In this document: positions 38,340 to 46,456 of the stretch, piece by piece
Position numbering within the stretch: the stretch's first letter is position 1
Layout: the number at the start of each line of letters is the position of its first letter
Source: Variovorax sp. MHTC-1
GTDB lineage: Bacteria > Pseudomonadota > Gammaproteobacteria > Burkholderiales > Burkholderiaceae_C
NCBI RefSeq assembly: GCF_003984645.1
Contig: NZ_RWKI01000008.1
Location: 62,001-126,000, forward strand
Direction of reading: 5' to 3'
DNA: 64,000 bases
Notes under the pieces: model-generated
What the model was told of the DNA's origin: nothing
The model's input: the letters and a program-made list of their open reading frames with translations, nothing else
Databases searched by the model: none
Position numbers and translations under genes: made by a program

Positions 38340-39559
38340 GCGACAAACTGGCCAGCGTGCGTGAGATTCCCTATTCTGAAGTCGAGGGCTACCTACCGCC
38401 CGTCGAGCCGTTCGACTGGGATGGCGAGTTTCCCGACGTACTGATCTGTGCCCTCGGATTCGAAGACCGTACCCGAGCAATTGTTGGGCGCTTGGCGCAG
38501 ACCGTTGATCCTTCGAAGTCCAAGCATCCGCTCGCCGTCTACTGCGAGTATCAAACAAACAATGAGGACAACGCGGCCAACCGCGGGCCGCTGCTCGCGC
38601 TGCTCAATGTTGCTTATGAGCGATCCGTTTCAGTCACGGCTGATGATCCAGCCAGCTTACGGGCCCGTATGCTGGACGAGCTATCCCAGGTCGCTACTTC
38701 GAGTGCGAAGCCGATTTCCGTGATGGTTGATATCAGCGCTGCCGCAGGAAGTCTGATCCTCACGCTATGCGCCGTACTGACTGAGTTCAGCGCAACGCAT
38801 CGCATGCGGCTGCGCGTGGCCTACGCCGAAGCGGGGTCCTATGAACCTAGCAAAGACGCGTATGAAGTGAATGGAGAGCAACTGGTGCTCAAGGCATGCT
38901 CATCTGGCGATGCCTCTTCACTGCACGAGTTCGGCGTGGCGGAAGTCGAGATCAACGAGCTGTATCCCGGCTCACCTCAAGAAGGCAGAGAGGAACTCAT
39001 CATTGCGCTACCAGCGTACCGCACTGAACGGCTTTCTAGATGCCTACGTCGGGTATCGAGCGAACCGATCTTGCCTATCGGCGACCACGTGCACTGGATT
39101 CTTGGTGAGCCACCGGCAAATGAACTGGCCTTTCGACTGGAATTCCAGAAACGGGTGATCACCCGCTTGCTAGTGGGCGAGAGCGAGGCTGTCTCCTCGG
39201 GCAAGGCGCTGACTTCCGAGAACATGTCGGTAACCAGTACCCTCCACTATCAACAGACGACGCGACGCATCGTGGAAATTGTCGATGCACACCTTGGGCA
39301 TACGCTTTCTCTGGTGCACATGGGGTCGAAGATGCAAGGGCTTGGTGCGGGCCTCGCGTTGGCGGTTCGCTCGGAGGTCACGGTCTGCTATGCGCGCCCG
39401 ACGCGTTTCAATCCCAAGCTGTATTCCTGTGGCATCGGGCCGATGTGGCAGGTCGATTTTTCCGATTTCGGCGTCGTCGTCGACATGCTGCGCACGGTGG
39501 GTCGGCTACAGATGACGACCGCGGTTGAGACCGTTAGATCAGGCCTGCCTGCCCAATAG
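38336..39559 (+). CDS. Unknown protein paired with the kinase/ATPase
   Basis: A 407-residue soluble protein. The N-terminal part alternates strands and helices like a Rossmann-type fold: DVLICALGFEDRTRAIVGRL, then PLAVYCEYQTN, then ISVMVDISAAAGSLILTLCAVLTEF. The C-terminal half includes LGHTLSLVHMGSKMQGLGAGLALAVRS. I could not match it to CARF, SAVED or another named sensor domain, though the layout is compatible with a ligand-binding or effector role. It overlaps the kinase/ATPase gene by 4 bases (ATGA), so the two products are probably made in a fixed ratio. No membrane segment is seen. Confidence 0.75.
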   Translation: MSDKLASVREIPYSEVEGYLPPVEPFDWDGEFPDVLICALGFEDRTRAIVGRLAQTVDPSKSKHPLAVYCEYQTNNEDNAANRGPLLALLNVAYERSVSVTADDPASLRARMLDELSQVATSSAKPISVMVDISAAAGSLILTLCAVLTEFSATHRMRLRVAYAEAGSYEPSKDAYEVNGEQLVLKACSSGDASSLHEFGVAEVEINELYPGSPQEGREELIIALPAYRTERLSRCLRRVSSEPILPIGDHVHWILGEPPANELAFRLEFQKRVITRLLVGESEAVSSGKALTSENMSVTSTLHYQQTTRRIVEIVDAHLGHTLSLVHMGSKMQGLGAGLALAVRSEVTVCYARPTRFNPKLYSCGIGPMWQVDFSDFGVVVDMLRTVGRLQMTTAVETVRSGLPAQ

Positions 39560-39609
39560 CAGCCTTTGATTTGTGCATGAAGAGCCGTGTTCGAGGAGCT
39601 GAAACCGTG

Positions 39610-39740
39610 CTAGGCGTTGAACACAGGCTTGGCGCACACCAGGAGTTTGATGACCGCGCCGGTGGCCTTCTCGAATTCGGGGAGGTGCGTGATGCCGTTG
39701 AACTCCGGATGGCCGCTCTGACTTTGGCGATCGCCTGAAC
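39610..39740 (-). pseudogene. Degraded gene fragment (unknown)
   Basis: On the minus strand one frame reads GHPEFNGITHLPEFEKATG followed by AVIKLLVCAKPVFNA and a stop. Further upstream another piece reads LDFVLHRMEVDTVPARVSLG before in-frame stops. The residue usage is protein-like but interrupted, so this is best read as the eroded end of a gene lost at a junction. No family is recognised. The rest of the 39560-39847 gap holds nothing I can support. Confidence 0.25.
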
Positions 39741-39847
39741 GCTGCTGTCGAGTTCAGACAGTTTCAGGCAGACATGATCACGCGCACGTGCTTCCGAGCG
39801 AAACCCGTGCGGGCACCGTGTCCACCTCCATCCTGTGCAGCACGAAG

Positions 39848-40585
39848 TCAAGCTCGGCTGATTGCCGGATGATTCGGATGTTGAGTTGCGAACGCTTCCG
39901 CCAGCGTTCGGATACTTGAGGCCCATGCGTTGCCAGCCACTTCGCGGTCTGTGCCAAAGAATGGTCGTAGGTGCGTCTTTGTCACGTGCGGATTGTTGAG
40001 CGTGGCGCCGCGCTCAGCGATGTATTTCGACCTCAACTGGAGTATCTCCAGCATTTTGGCTTGCGAGATTCGCGGCCTACCTGCATCGTCCTGAGCGTCC
40101 AGCGCACCTTCGTACTGCATCGAAGTCCATTGACTCTTGTGAAGTCTTTTCGCGTCCTGAATCGAGTAGGTTGTCTGCTCCCCACAAACCTCGAAGAGGT
40201 CTTCGAGTTCGAGCCTGCGCGCAGCGCGGTCGGCCAGCTTGAAGTCAGGGAGGATCTTGCTCTCAATGGAGGCGATCCAGGGCTCCATATCAATTGGCGT
40301 CAGACACAAACATCTTTGGAGTTCCGGTCGACGCGCTTCACGCGAATAGAAGCCTATGACAAACATCATTCGACGCCACCGCTTGATGTGCTCCATCCCT
40401 ACATCGCGCGCAGTCGAGACGGTGTCGCCGGTCGTCGATTTGACCTCCACCTCGAAGCGGACCCTGTCAGCGCCGATTTCCACAAAGAGCTCGGCGTCGA
40501 GGCCGGCGCGCTGGTGTGCCGGGTCCCAAACAAGATTGAACATCCGCACGAGCTCGCGCTCGCGCTCGTCGTCTTGGACGGGCAT
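39848..40585 (-). CDS. Type II restriction endonuclease (predicted PD-(D/E)xK)
   Basis: A 245-residue protein. The segment LDAELFVEIGADRVRFEVEVKSTTGDT (about residues 28-54) carries acidic residues and an ExK (EVEVKST), a plausible PD-(D/E)xK nuclease core. The rest is not recognised by family, so the recognition sequence cannot be given. It starts 2 bases after the stop of the cytosine methyltransferase gene on the same strand, the classic restriction-modification pairing. Together with Vsr upstream it completes a three-gene cassette. Confidence 0.75.
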   Translation of the reverse strand: MPVQDDERERELVRMFNLVWDPAHQRAGLDAELFVEIGADRVRFEVEVKSTTGDTVSTARDVGMEHIKRWRRMMFVIGFYSREARRPELQRCLCLTPIDMEPWIASIESKILPDFKLADRAARRLELEDLFEVCGEQTTYSIQDAKRLHKSQWTSMQYEGALDAQDDAGRPRISQAKMLEILQLRSKYIAERGATLNNPHVTKTHLRPFFGTDREVAGNAWASSIRTLAEAFATQHPNHPAISRA

Positions 40586-40587
40586 TG

Positions 40588-41715
40588 CTATTCAGTAAGC
40601 GCCCGAGCAACCTGCAGCGCAACCGCATATGCAACGGGTGGGCACACGCTGTTGCCGATCTGGCCAAGGGCTTGATAGACTGCGCCGCTGAACTTCCAAT
40701 CTTCAGGAAAGCCTTGGAGCAAGGCGCAGTCCGCGACCGACATTCTGAAATGGCCGTTCTCAGGCGGATATGCCTCAGCTAAGCCTCGACTCGGCTGAAC
40801 TCCATTGGGCCAGACCTGCAACGAATGCCAGATTTTTAGAGCAGCCTTGCTGTTCAGGACGCCGGTTGTATTGCGCGGGCCGGTAAAGCCCGAGCGCAAC
40901 GTCGGTGAGACCTCGTCGTATCCGATGTCGGGAAGACCCAGGCTGCGTCTAGCAGTGTTTCTAGGCAGAAGGGGGCCAAAGACGCTTCCTTCATCGCCGT
41001 GTGTTGGGATCGGTACCTCGAACCGCGCGGCGTCTCGCTTAGCCCGGAACCCGACGAAGAAAACGCGTCGGCGAGCTTGCGGAACGCCGAAGTCGTGAGC
41101 GGCAAGCTTGAATTTGAAGATCGTGTACTTGTCGGTCAATGGATCGACGATGTTTTGCTGCACGAACGATTCGAATTTCCGATCAAGCAGACCGACCACG
41201 TTTTCTGCGATGAACGCGCGCGGCCGGACTTGGAGGACACAGCGAACGTACTCCGCCCACATATTTCGAGGGTCATCAGCTCCTGCCTGCTTTCCCGCGA
41301 TGGAGAAGGGCTGACACGGCGGACCACCGTGGACGATGTCGACTCCACGAAAGGGCGAGAAGGCCGCTTTCATCACGTCGCCAGCGTCGGTGCCGGAGCG
41401 CACGTCCCAATCGGGCCTGTTTGCGTTGAGCGTTTCGCCGCAGACATCCAGCAACTCATACGAAGCCGCATGGGCGAAGCCTGCGCGCTCGAAGCCGAGG
41501 TCCAGCCCACCGCCTCCTGAGAACAGTGAAAGGCAGGTTAGACCATTCTGCTCAAGTTGCGGCATCAGATCGTTTGGATCGAGGCGACCCGATAGTTGAT
41601 GCGCAGGCGGACGTACCGTCTTGCCTTCCTCAAGGAGAGCCCGTTTCCGTTGCTGCGAGCGAATCGAAGTTGCTCTGTAGCGGTCCCGTTGTTCTTCGGT
41701 GAGGTCGTAAGGCAT
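40588..41715 (-). CDS. DNA (cytosine-5) methyltransferase
   Basis: A 375-residue C5-methyltransferase. Conserved motifs are in order: I CLSLFSGGGGLDLGFERAGF (about 60-79), IV GGPPCQPFSIAGKQ with the catalytic Cys, VI ENVVGLLDR, VIII QARRRVFFVGF, and X QIGNSVCPPVAYAVA near the C-terminus. The variable target-recognition region between VIII and X is about 100 residues. It would protect host DNA from the adjacent endonuclease. It lies between vsr (upstream, 149 bases) and the endonuclease (2 bases downstream), all on the minus strand. Confidence 0.95.
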   Translation of the reverse strand: MPYDLTEEQRDRYRATSIRSQQRKRALLEEGKTVRPPAHQLSGRLDPNDLMPQLEQNGLTCLSLFSGGGGLDLGFERAGFAHAASYELLDVCGETLNANRPDWDVRSGTDAGDVMKAAFSPFRGVDIVHGGPPCQPFSIAGKQAGADDPRNMWAEYVRCVLQVRPRAFIAENVVGLLDRKFESFVQQNIVDPLTDKYTIFKFKLAAHDFGVPQARRRVFFVGFRAKRDAARFEVPIPTHGDEGSVFGPLLPRNTARRSLGLPDIGYDEVSPTLRSGFTGPRNTTGVLNSKAALKIWHSLQVWPNGVQPSRGLAEAYPPENGHFRMSVADCALLQGFPEDWKFSGAVYQALGQIGNSVCPPVAYAVALQVARALTE

Positions 41716-41864
41716 GTGTATCTTCGCCGTCTGGTTTGGTTTCGCTTGCTAGCGACATTACTGGTTGAATATACAGTAGCTCGGCGCAGGGCGCACGCCT
41801 TTTGCTGGGGACGTAACGAATTATGGGGTACCAAGAACGGATGGGGCCGTGGGCGTTGCGGATG

Positions 41865-42287
41865 TCACACATCGAGAAACTCGATCAGCCGGCGTTTCAA
41901 CTCGGCGTTCTCGCCCGCTGCGTGCATTTCGCACTCCCAAACGACGAGCGTGTCCCAGCCGAGGTCACTCAGAGCGGCTAGATTCCGGGCATCCCGCGCT
42001 CTGTTCATCTCGATCTTCGCTGCCCAGAAGTCTGCATGGGACTTCGGCTTGAAGCCCCGTGGACAGTCGTGTCCATGCCAGAAGCAACCATGAATTTGGA
42101 TCGCCTTCCTTCTTGACGGAAACACGAGATCGGGCCGGCCAGGCAGCCGAGAATCATGGAGAACATATCGGTAGCCGAGGCTGTGGAGCATGCGTCGAAC
42201 GAGCATTTCCGGTGCCGTATTCTTCGACCGGATACGGCTCATGAGGGCGCTGCGCTTTTCCGGAGGAATCATGTCCATGGTGCTCAC
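41865..42287 (-). CDS. vsr: Very short patch repair endonuclease Vsr
   Basis: A 140-residue endonuclease that nicks beside T:G mismatches made when 5-methylcytosine deaminates. Family marks are PEKRSALMSRIRSKNTAPEMLVRRMLHSLGYRY, PGRPDLVFPSRRKAIQIHGCFWHGHDC and VVWECEM. The catalytic Asp (PDLVF) and the zinc-binding His/Cys (HGCFWHGHDC) are present. A GTG start at 42287 or an ATG at 42278 are both possible. It precedes the cytosine methyltransferase gene on the same strand, the expected partner. Confidence 0.94.
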   Translation of the reverse strand: MSTMDMIPPEKRSALMSRIRSKNTAPEMLVRRMLHSLGYRYVLHDSRLPGRPDLVFPSRRKAIQIHGCFWHGHDCPRGFKPKSHADFWAAKIEMNRARDARNLAALSDLGWDTLVVWECEMHAAGENAELKRRLIEFLDV

Positions 42288-42305
42288 GATACGCCGCGGC
42301 TGGCT

Positions 42306-42640
42306 CTAGCGCTTTGCTGATGATGCTCCGACGTAGGCCGCCCAATCTCTCATCAGTTGCCGGCGCTTGTCTAGTCGGTCGCAACGCCGGTAGGCCGCCT
42401 CCACTTTGTTGCCCACCGCGTGAGCTACCGCCGATCGAGTCCGAGCCGCATCTGCTGCCGCGCCGCCCGGGCCGATTCGCGGGCCTGCGCCAGCGTCACG
42501 TCCGGGTAGCCGCCCGGCCCCATGTCTCGACGCGCGCCGCCGACTTGCGCTCGCAGGACCCAGCTACGCGAGCCGCCAGCGTTCACGTTCATGCCGAAGC
42601 CGGCGACGCCGCCCACGAAGTTCATCCCGCCCGGTGATCC
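42306..42640 (-). pseudogene. Tyrosine integrase remnant (DUF4102 N-terminus joined to C-terminal tail)
   Basis: Two pieces of a P4-type integrase lie next to each other on the minus strand but in different frames. The first (about 42427-42616) reads GGSRSWVLRAQVGG then RRDMGPGGYPDVTLAQARESAR, the DUF4102 arm-binding domain. The second (42306-42423) reads HAVGNKVEAAYRRCDRL then DKRRQLMRDWAAYVGAS and a stop, the C-terminus just after the catalytic tyrosine (VEAAYRR). About 280 residues between them are deleted. This scar marks an old integration event at the end of the restriction-modification cassette. Confidence 0.85.
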
Positions 42641-42857
42641 GAGTGATCTCCAGCGCGCCCATTTCCTGAGCCTTACCCGTCTATTTACCCATCGATAGAG
42701 ATCTACCTCGATCCAGCGAGTTTTGCTACTGCCCAATATCGGAATCTCCGTCTATGCTGGTGGCGATGCGGATTGGGCACGATGATCTTCTTGCTGGAAA
42801 TGCTGCGTGCCGGGCGCGAAATAGTGAATCGCCGGGACGGCGTCAGAAATTGGAATC

Positions 42858-43277
42858 ATGAAATTCTTCGAAGCATGGCGAGCCAAGGGCGTAACCGTTG
42901 ACTACCGCAGTCGCTGGAGCCACCGATTTGAGGGCACTGACCGCTATATCTTTACCGTATGGAACGACGTATGGGGCCCCGGAGAATCGGAAACCCGCTT
43001 CAACAAGGTCCTTAGACGGAGCGACTTTTTTTGCGCTGGGGGCGATCCCTGGATCAATGAGGTGCCGGGCCAGCTCTACATCCAGCATGCCCGCGAATGC
43101 ATGGCAAAGGGGATTCCTGGTGAGGTGATCACGCTCAACGGAAAGCGCCGCAGCGGCCACGAGAACAGCCAAGTCGAGTCAGTAGACATCATGGATCAGC
43201 TCTATTGGCTGCATGTCACTCGGGTTGAGGACGATGGGCTAATCGAGGGATTTTTCGCCCGTAAGGGCGGTCGATGA
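42858..43277 (+). CDS. Hypothetical protein
   Basis: A 139-residue protein, MKFFEAWRAKGVTVDYRSRWSHRF..., with no recognised family. Natural-looking residue usage (RYIFTVWNDVWGPGESETRFNKVLRRSDFF, DQLYWLHVTRVEDDGLIEGFFARKG) and a neighbour starting 3 bases later support a real gene. No membrane segment or catalytic motif is seen. It probably forms an operon with the following glycosylase-like gene. Confidence 0.65.
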   Translation: MKFFEAWRAKGVTVDYRSRWSHRFEGTDRYIFTVWNDVWGPGESETRFNKVLRRSDFFCAGGDPWINEVPGQLYIQHARECMAKGIPGEVITLNGKRRSGHENSQVESVDIMDQLYWLHVTRVEDDGLIEGFFARKGGR

Positions 43278-43280
43278 CAG

Positions 43281-44138
43281 ATGCTAAGCATGAAAGCGTT
43301 GTCCCCGAATGCGCTGGAGGCCATGGATCTGCCATATGTCGAGGCCTACAACCAACAGGTTGATGCTGAGGTTGCTCGCCGTATGTCAAATCCCGAGTCG
43401 GGCAAGAAGGCCGCGAAGATCAAGGAGGCTCAGGGCTGGCGACTGCGCCCGGATCTCGGCGCCTTGTGCATGGATGGCGACCCGTCGGCTCTGGTGGTCT
43501 ACCTGCAGGCCAACCCAAGCTACGGCGACGACGCCACACGCGAGACGCACTACCAACCGCACCCAGACTGGTCCCTCTCCGTTGCCGGCTCGCACATTCA
43601 CCCGACGACGCACGCCTACTACCGCAATACTGTCTTCCTGCACTTGCAGCAGGAAGGTGTCACGCTTCACGACATCAGCCGCAAGATGCTGAAGGTCGAA
43701 CTGTGCCCCTGGGCGAGCAAGAAGTGGCCCGGCAATGGGAAGCTGGATGCGGTGCTGAGTAATTTCCCGAGCCGCGAGCCGATCGAGCGCTTCGTCGAGC
43801 ATTTGGTTGATCGCGGCGCGATGTTCATCATGGCGCGCGCATGGGCCCCTTGGTTCGAGGCCGTACCCTCCCTAGCGCCGCTCGTTGGCACGCGCGTCTT
43901 CAAGAGCCGCACTCCCGCTTCCGCCCTGATCTGCAGGAGTTTCTATCCCGATGGGTTCCGATTGCGGAGATTGCGCGGGAATACTTGGAAGCCGTCGTCT
44001 CCATGCTGGACGCGGGCGCTGAGGCCGACGCAGAGGGCCGGCAGTCAGCGACCGCAATCGTCACGGAGCAAGCAGCGCGGGAGCATGTCGCCGACGCCTC
44101 TGACAGCTCGCGTTGCACGGCTACCCGGAGGCGGCTGA
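43281..44138 (+). CDS. Uracil-DNA-glycosylase-like protein, probably frameshifted near its 3' end
   Basis: The first ~215 residues are protein-like. They include ALVVYLQANPSYGDDATRETHY (an 'NPS' loop), TTHAYYRNTVFLHLQ and KVELCPWASKKWPGNGKLDAVL, which suggests a uracil-DNA-glycosylase-type fold of uncertain activity. Beyond about 43915 this frame becomes Arg/Ser-rich (RRLRGNTWKPSSPCWTRALRPTQRAGSQRP). Meanwhile another frame gives FRPDLQEFLSRWVPIAEIAREYLEAVVSMLDAG up to 44182. A frameshift around 43915-43930 is therefore likely, by mutation or sequencing error. It starts 3 bases after the upstream hypothetical gene. Confidence 0.55.
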   Translation: MLSMKALSPNALEAMDLPYVEAYNQQVDAEVARRMSNPESGKKAAKIKEAQGWRLRPDLGALCMDGDPSALVVYLQANPSYGDDATRETHYQPHPDWSLSVAGSHIHPTTHAYYRNTVFLHLQQEGVTLHDISRKMLKVELCPWASKKWPGNGKLDAVLSNFPSREPIERFVEHLVDRGAMFIMARAWAPWFEAVPSLAPLVGTRVFKSRTPASALICRSFYPDGFRLRRLRGNTWKPSSPCWTRALRPTQRAGSQRPQSSRSKQRGSMSPTPLTARVARLPGGG

Positions 44139-44339
44139 CGACAACCTCGTTGGCTTTCGCGGGATTCTTTCCCGCATTTTGACCTGCCGGCTCGCCCGAC
44201 CGGTTGGGTACCAGGTGCAGAACGTGATGGGAGTGCTCAACGCCGTCCGACAGAGCCGCGGCGCCCAGCGTTCGTTGCACACGCTGTTCCTCATCGCAGT
44301 TCGTGTCTATCGTCCGCCGCTTGAACCAACCCAGCAGTC

Positions 44340-44735
44340 TTGTTCGAGGCGTGGGCGGCCGAGGTGCGCAGCAGCATCCGCGCAGGCGAAGCGACCTATC
44401 TTCGCGACCCCGTGTATGACCGATTCCTGTCGGTGCTTTTCCATGAGATGGCGGAAGCCTTGACCAAGCCAGGTGGAAAGCGCCTGCCAGACGCCGATCT
44501 CTTGGAACATTCGTCAGGCGGGCCGCCCGAGACGTCCGAGGTGTCGCCTCGTAGGCGTGCTACCTTCGTCGAGCAGCAACCGCGGACAGGCGACGTGTCA
44601 TGGCCGCTGCTGGACACGGCTCATGGCGATTGGTGGTTGAAGGGGAGAGACCTTGAGGCCTGGAAGAAGGCAAACCCCCCAGTGGGCAGGCGCATGGCCC
44701 CAACGTTCCCTGGGAGCAGAGGAGTGATCGAATGA
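44340..44735 (+). CDS. Hypothetical protein, possibly a 5'-truncated fragment
   Basis: A frame of up to 131 residues starting at a TTG: FEAWAAEVRSSIRAGEATYLRDPVYDRFLSVLFHEMAEALTKPGGKRLP... then DVSWPLLDTAHGDWWLKGRDLEAWKKANPP. Residue usage is natural, but there is no ATG and no good ribosome site. The true N-terminus may have been lost or lie in another frame upstream. No family recognised. Confidence 0.4.
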   Translation: MFEAWAAEVRSSIRAGEATYLRDPVYDRFLSVLFHEMAEALTKPGGKRLPDADLLEHSSGGPPETSEVSPRRRATFVEQQPRTGDVSWPLLDTAHGDWWLKGRDLEAWKKANPPVGRRMAPTFPGSRGVIE

Positions 44736-44888
44736 CCGCGCCGCGATCTTCACGGCTGAGCTGCATGCGGGCGAGGCCTTCGACTCCATCGTGGCACGGG
44801 AGACGCACGCGTCGGAGCCATTCGGTGGCATCTATAGAGAGGGATTCAAGCAGCGAAACGATTGCCCTTCAACGATCGGGGAGATGTC

Positions 44889-45161
44889 CTATTCGGCCGT
44901 CGACCTGGTCCGCAGCTCTTTCTTGTAGCGCTTCATCAAGGAGCCCATGAGCTCCGACGGGTCTACCTCGAGCCCATTGCACAAAAAGATGAGACTAGTC
45001 AATGAAGGGCTGGTAGTGGCCGTCTCCAATTTGGCGATGAATGTGCGATTGAGGCCCGACGCAAATCCGAGCTCCTCTTGATTGAACCCACGCACTGCCC
45101 GCCGAGCCTTCAGCTCGGCCGCAAAGGCTTTCAATAGCGCGGGATCCTGCGTCGATCGCAT
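44889..45161 (-). CDS. XRE-family helix-turn-helix regulator
   Basis: A 90-residue single-domain repressor-like protein. The HTH region is LKAFAAELKARRAVRGFNQEELGFASGLNRTFIAKLETATTSPSLTSLIFLCNGLEVDPSELM, the full XRE pattern (five helices, 'S.l..L' closing). Such small XRE proteins often control neighbouring mobile-element or restriction genes. Its target here is not evident. It lies in a low-density part of the island, divergent from the XRE-cupin gene. Confidence 0.85.
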   Translation of the reverse strand: MRSTQDPALLKAFAAELKARRAVRGFNQEELGFASGLNRTFIAKLETATTSPSLTSLIFLCNGLEVDPSELMGSLMKRYKKELRTRSTAE

Positions 45162-45317
45162 GCAACGAATTTCGCCGCATGGACTTCTTTATGCACCCGC
45201 TTGTATGGTACATAATGAACTGCAGATCTACGTTTCAAACCACGAGATCGATCAGTTCTCGAGCGGGTTGCCTCAGTTGCCGAGATTCAAAGCTTTTGCC
45301 GCTGCCAACGCATCCAA

Positions 45318-45989
45318 ATGTCCCGTCGACAAGTTGCCTCGCCCCTGCCAACGGCTCGACCCATGCGGCTGCCGGTCTCGGTGACGCGTGTCCGGCCGCG
45401 GCAACCAGCACCTGTCGTGCGCAGCCTGTCCGCGTCGCGCATCGGCGCGCAGGTGAGGTCGCTTCGTATGGCGGCCGATGTGTCTGCCGGCGCGCTGGCG
45501 CAGGCCTCGGGGATTTCTTCCTCGATGCTCTCGCGTATCGAGCGCGGGCTGGTCTCGCCTTCGGTGGAGACCTTGGAGCGCCTCGCGCAGGGCCTACACG
45601 TTCCGACGTCGCGCTTCTTCAGCGATCAGGCACGCCGCACGGACTTCTGCCATGTGCCCGCAGGATGCGGTCCGGTGGTCGACCGCATCGGCGCAGTGGC
45701 GGACTATCGCTACGAGCTGCTGGGCCACCTGCTGTCGGGCAATCTATTCGTAGAGCCCTACCTGGTCACGCTGCTGCCCGGCGCCGATCCCTACGTGACC
45801 TTCCAGCATCCGGGCCTGAAGTTCCTGTACTTCCTGTCCGGGGACGTCAGCTACCGATACGGCGGCAAGGTGGTCGAAGTGAGGGCAGGGGACTCGTTAC
45901 TGTTCGATGCGACGGCGCTTCATGGGATCGAGGCGATCCAGGTCCAGCCGGTCTCCTACTTGTCGGTGGTGTTCACGCTTCGTGAGTGA
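45318..45989 (+). CDS. XRE-cupin transcriptional regulator
   Basis: A 223-residue regulator. The XRE HTH (about 40-100) reads IGAQVRSLRMAADVSAGALAQASGISSSMLSRIERGLVSPSVETLERLAQGLHVP. It is followed by a cupin domain (about 135-215): GADPYVTFQHPGLKFLYFLSGDVSYRYGGKVVEVRAGDSLLFDATALHGIE. Family members usually sense a small ligand in the cupin barrel and control nearby metabolic genes; no such target is visible here. An alternative start is the ATG at 45363. A decayed relative lies on the other strand at 48445-48620. Confidence 0.88.
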   Translation: MSRRQVASPLPTARPMRLPVSVTRVRPRQPAPVVRSLSASRIGAQVRSLRMAADVSAGALAQASGISSSMLSRIERGLVSPSVETLERLAQGLHVPTSRFFSDQARRTDFCHVPAGCGPVVDRIGAVADYRYELLGHLLSGNLFVEPYLVTLLPGADPYVTFQHPGLKFLYFLSGDVSYRYGGKVVEVRAGDSLLFDATALHGIEAIQVQPVSYLSVVFTLRE

Positions 45990-46456
45990 GAGCGGAGGGC
46001 AGGGCGGACCTTCTCGGGAGCTTGTTGAGTTCTCGCACCTTTCTGCAATGCAGGTGCCCCGAGGTATCGGGCAATGGCATTCCAAAACTTCTCAGAATCT
46101 CCTGGTCCGTGGAGCTCTCGCGCTGTGTAAGTGGGGGACATGGTCGAGGCGTTCGGTTGCAGTTGGTCGCATGCGCTTCTCGCTCGCGGCGGTGCCATCG
46201 CACTCGGGCGAGGCTGAAACTTGGTCGATTGATCGCTCGCCCACGAGCTATGCGCTGCATCGCTCTTCCTCGCTGTTCGGCATGCCGAACAGCGAGGGAT
46301 GCGCGGCGAGCACATGCATGCGCGATGACAGCTCGGGCGGGGAGTCCGTGGCGCACGCAGGGGTTGAACGTGATGATTCCGACACCTTGAGGTCTTGTGC
46401 GGTGTTGAGGGCAGGATAGACTGCCGTCAGACATTGTTAACAGCGATGGCGTTGCG
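45990..46456. other. Gene-free region upstream of the mobilisation genes (possible oriT region)
   Basis: About 470 bases without a convincing gene, directly upstream of the MobC-like and relaxase genes. It contains a 30-base perfect palindrome (46268-46297). In mobilisable elements oriT commonly lies next to mobC, so this is where I would look for it. No nic-site consensus could be identified by eye. Confidence 0.35.
46268..46297. repeat. 30-bp perfect palindrome containing GTTCGGCATGCCGAAC
   Basis: Every base from 46268 to 46297 pairs symmetrically around 46282/46283. The central 16 bases, GTTCGGCATGCCGAAC, recur exactly at 46873-46888 inside the MobC-like gene. It lies about 160 bases upstream of that gene. 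It could be a dimer-binding operator, a relaxosome site or a cruciform-forming element. Confidence 0.7.

Noticed and set aside
40588..41715. The cytosine methyltransferase as DruM of a type II Druantia system
   Set aside because: It is 6 kb away, on the other strand, and directly coupled to vsr and an endonuclease gene, so it belongs to a restriction-modification cassette.
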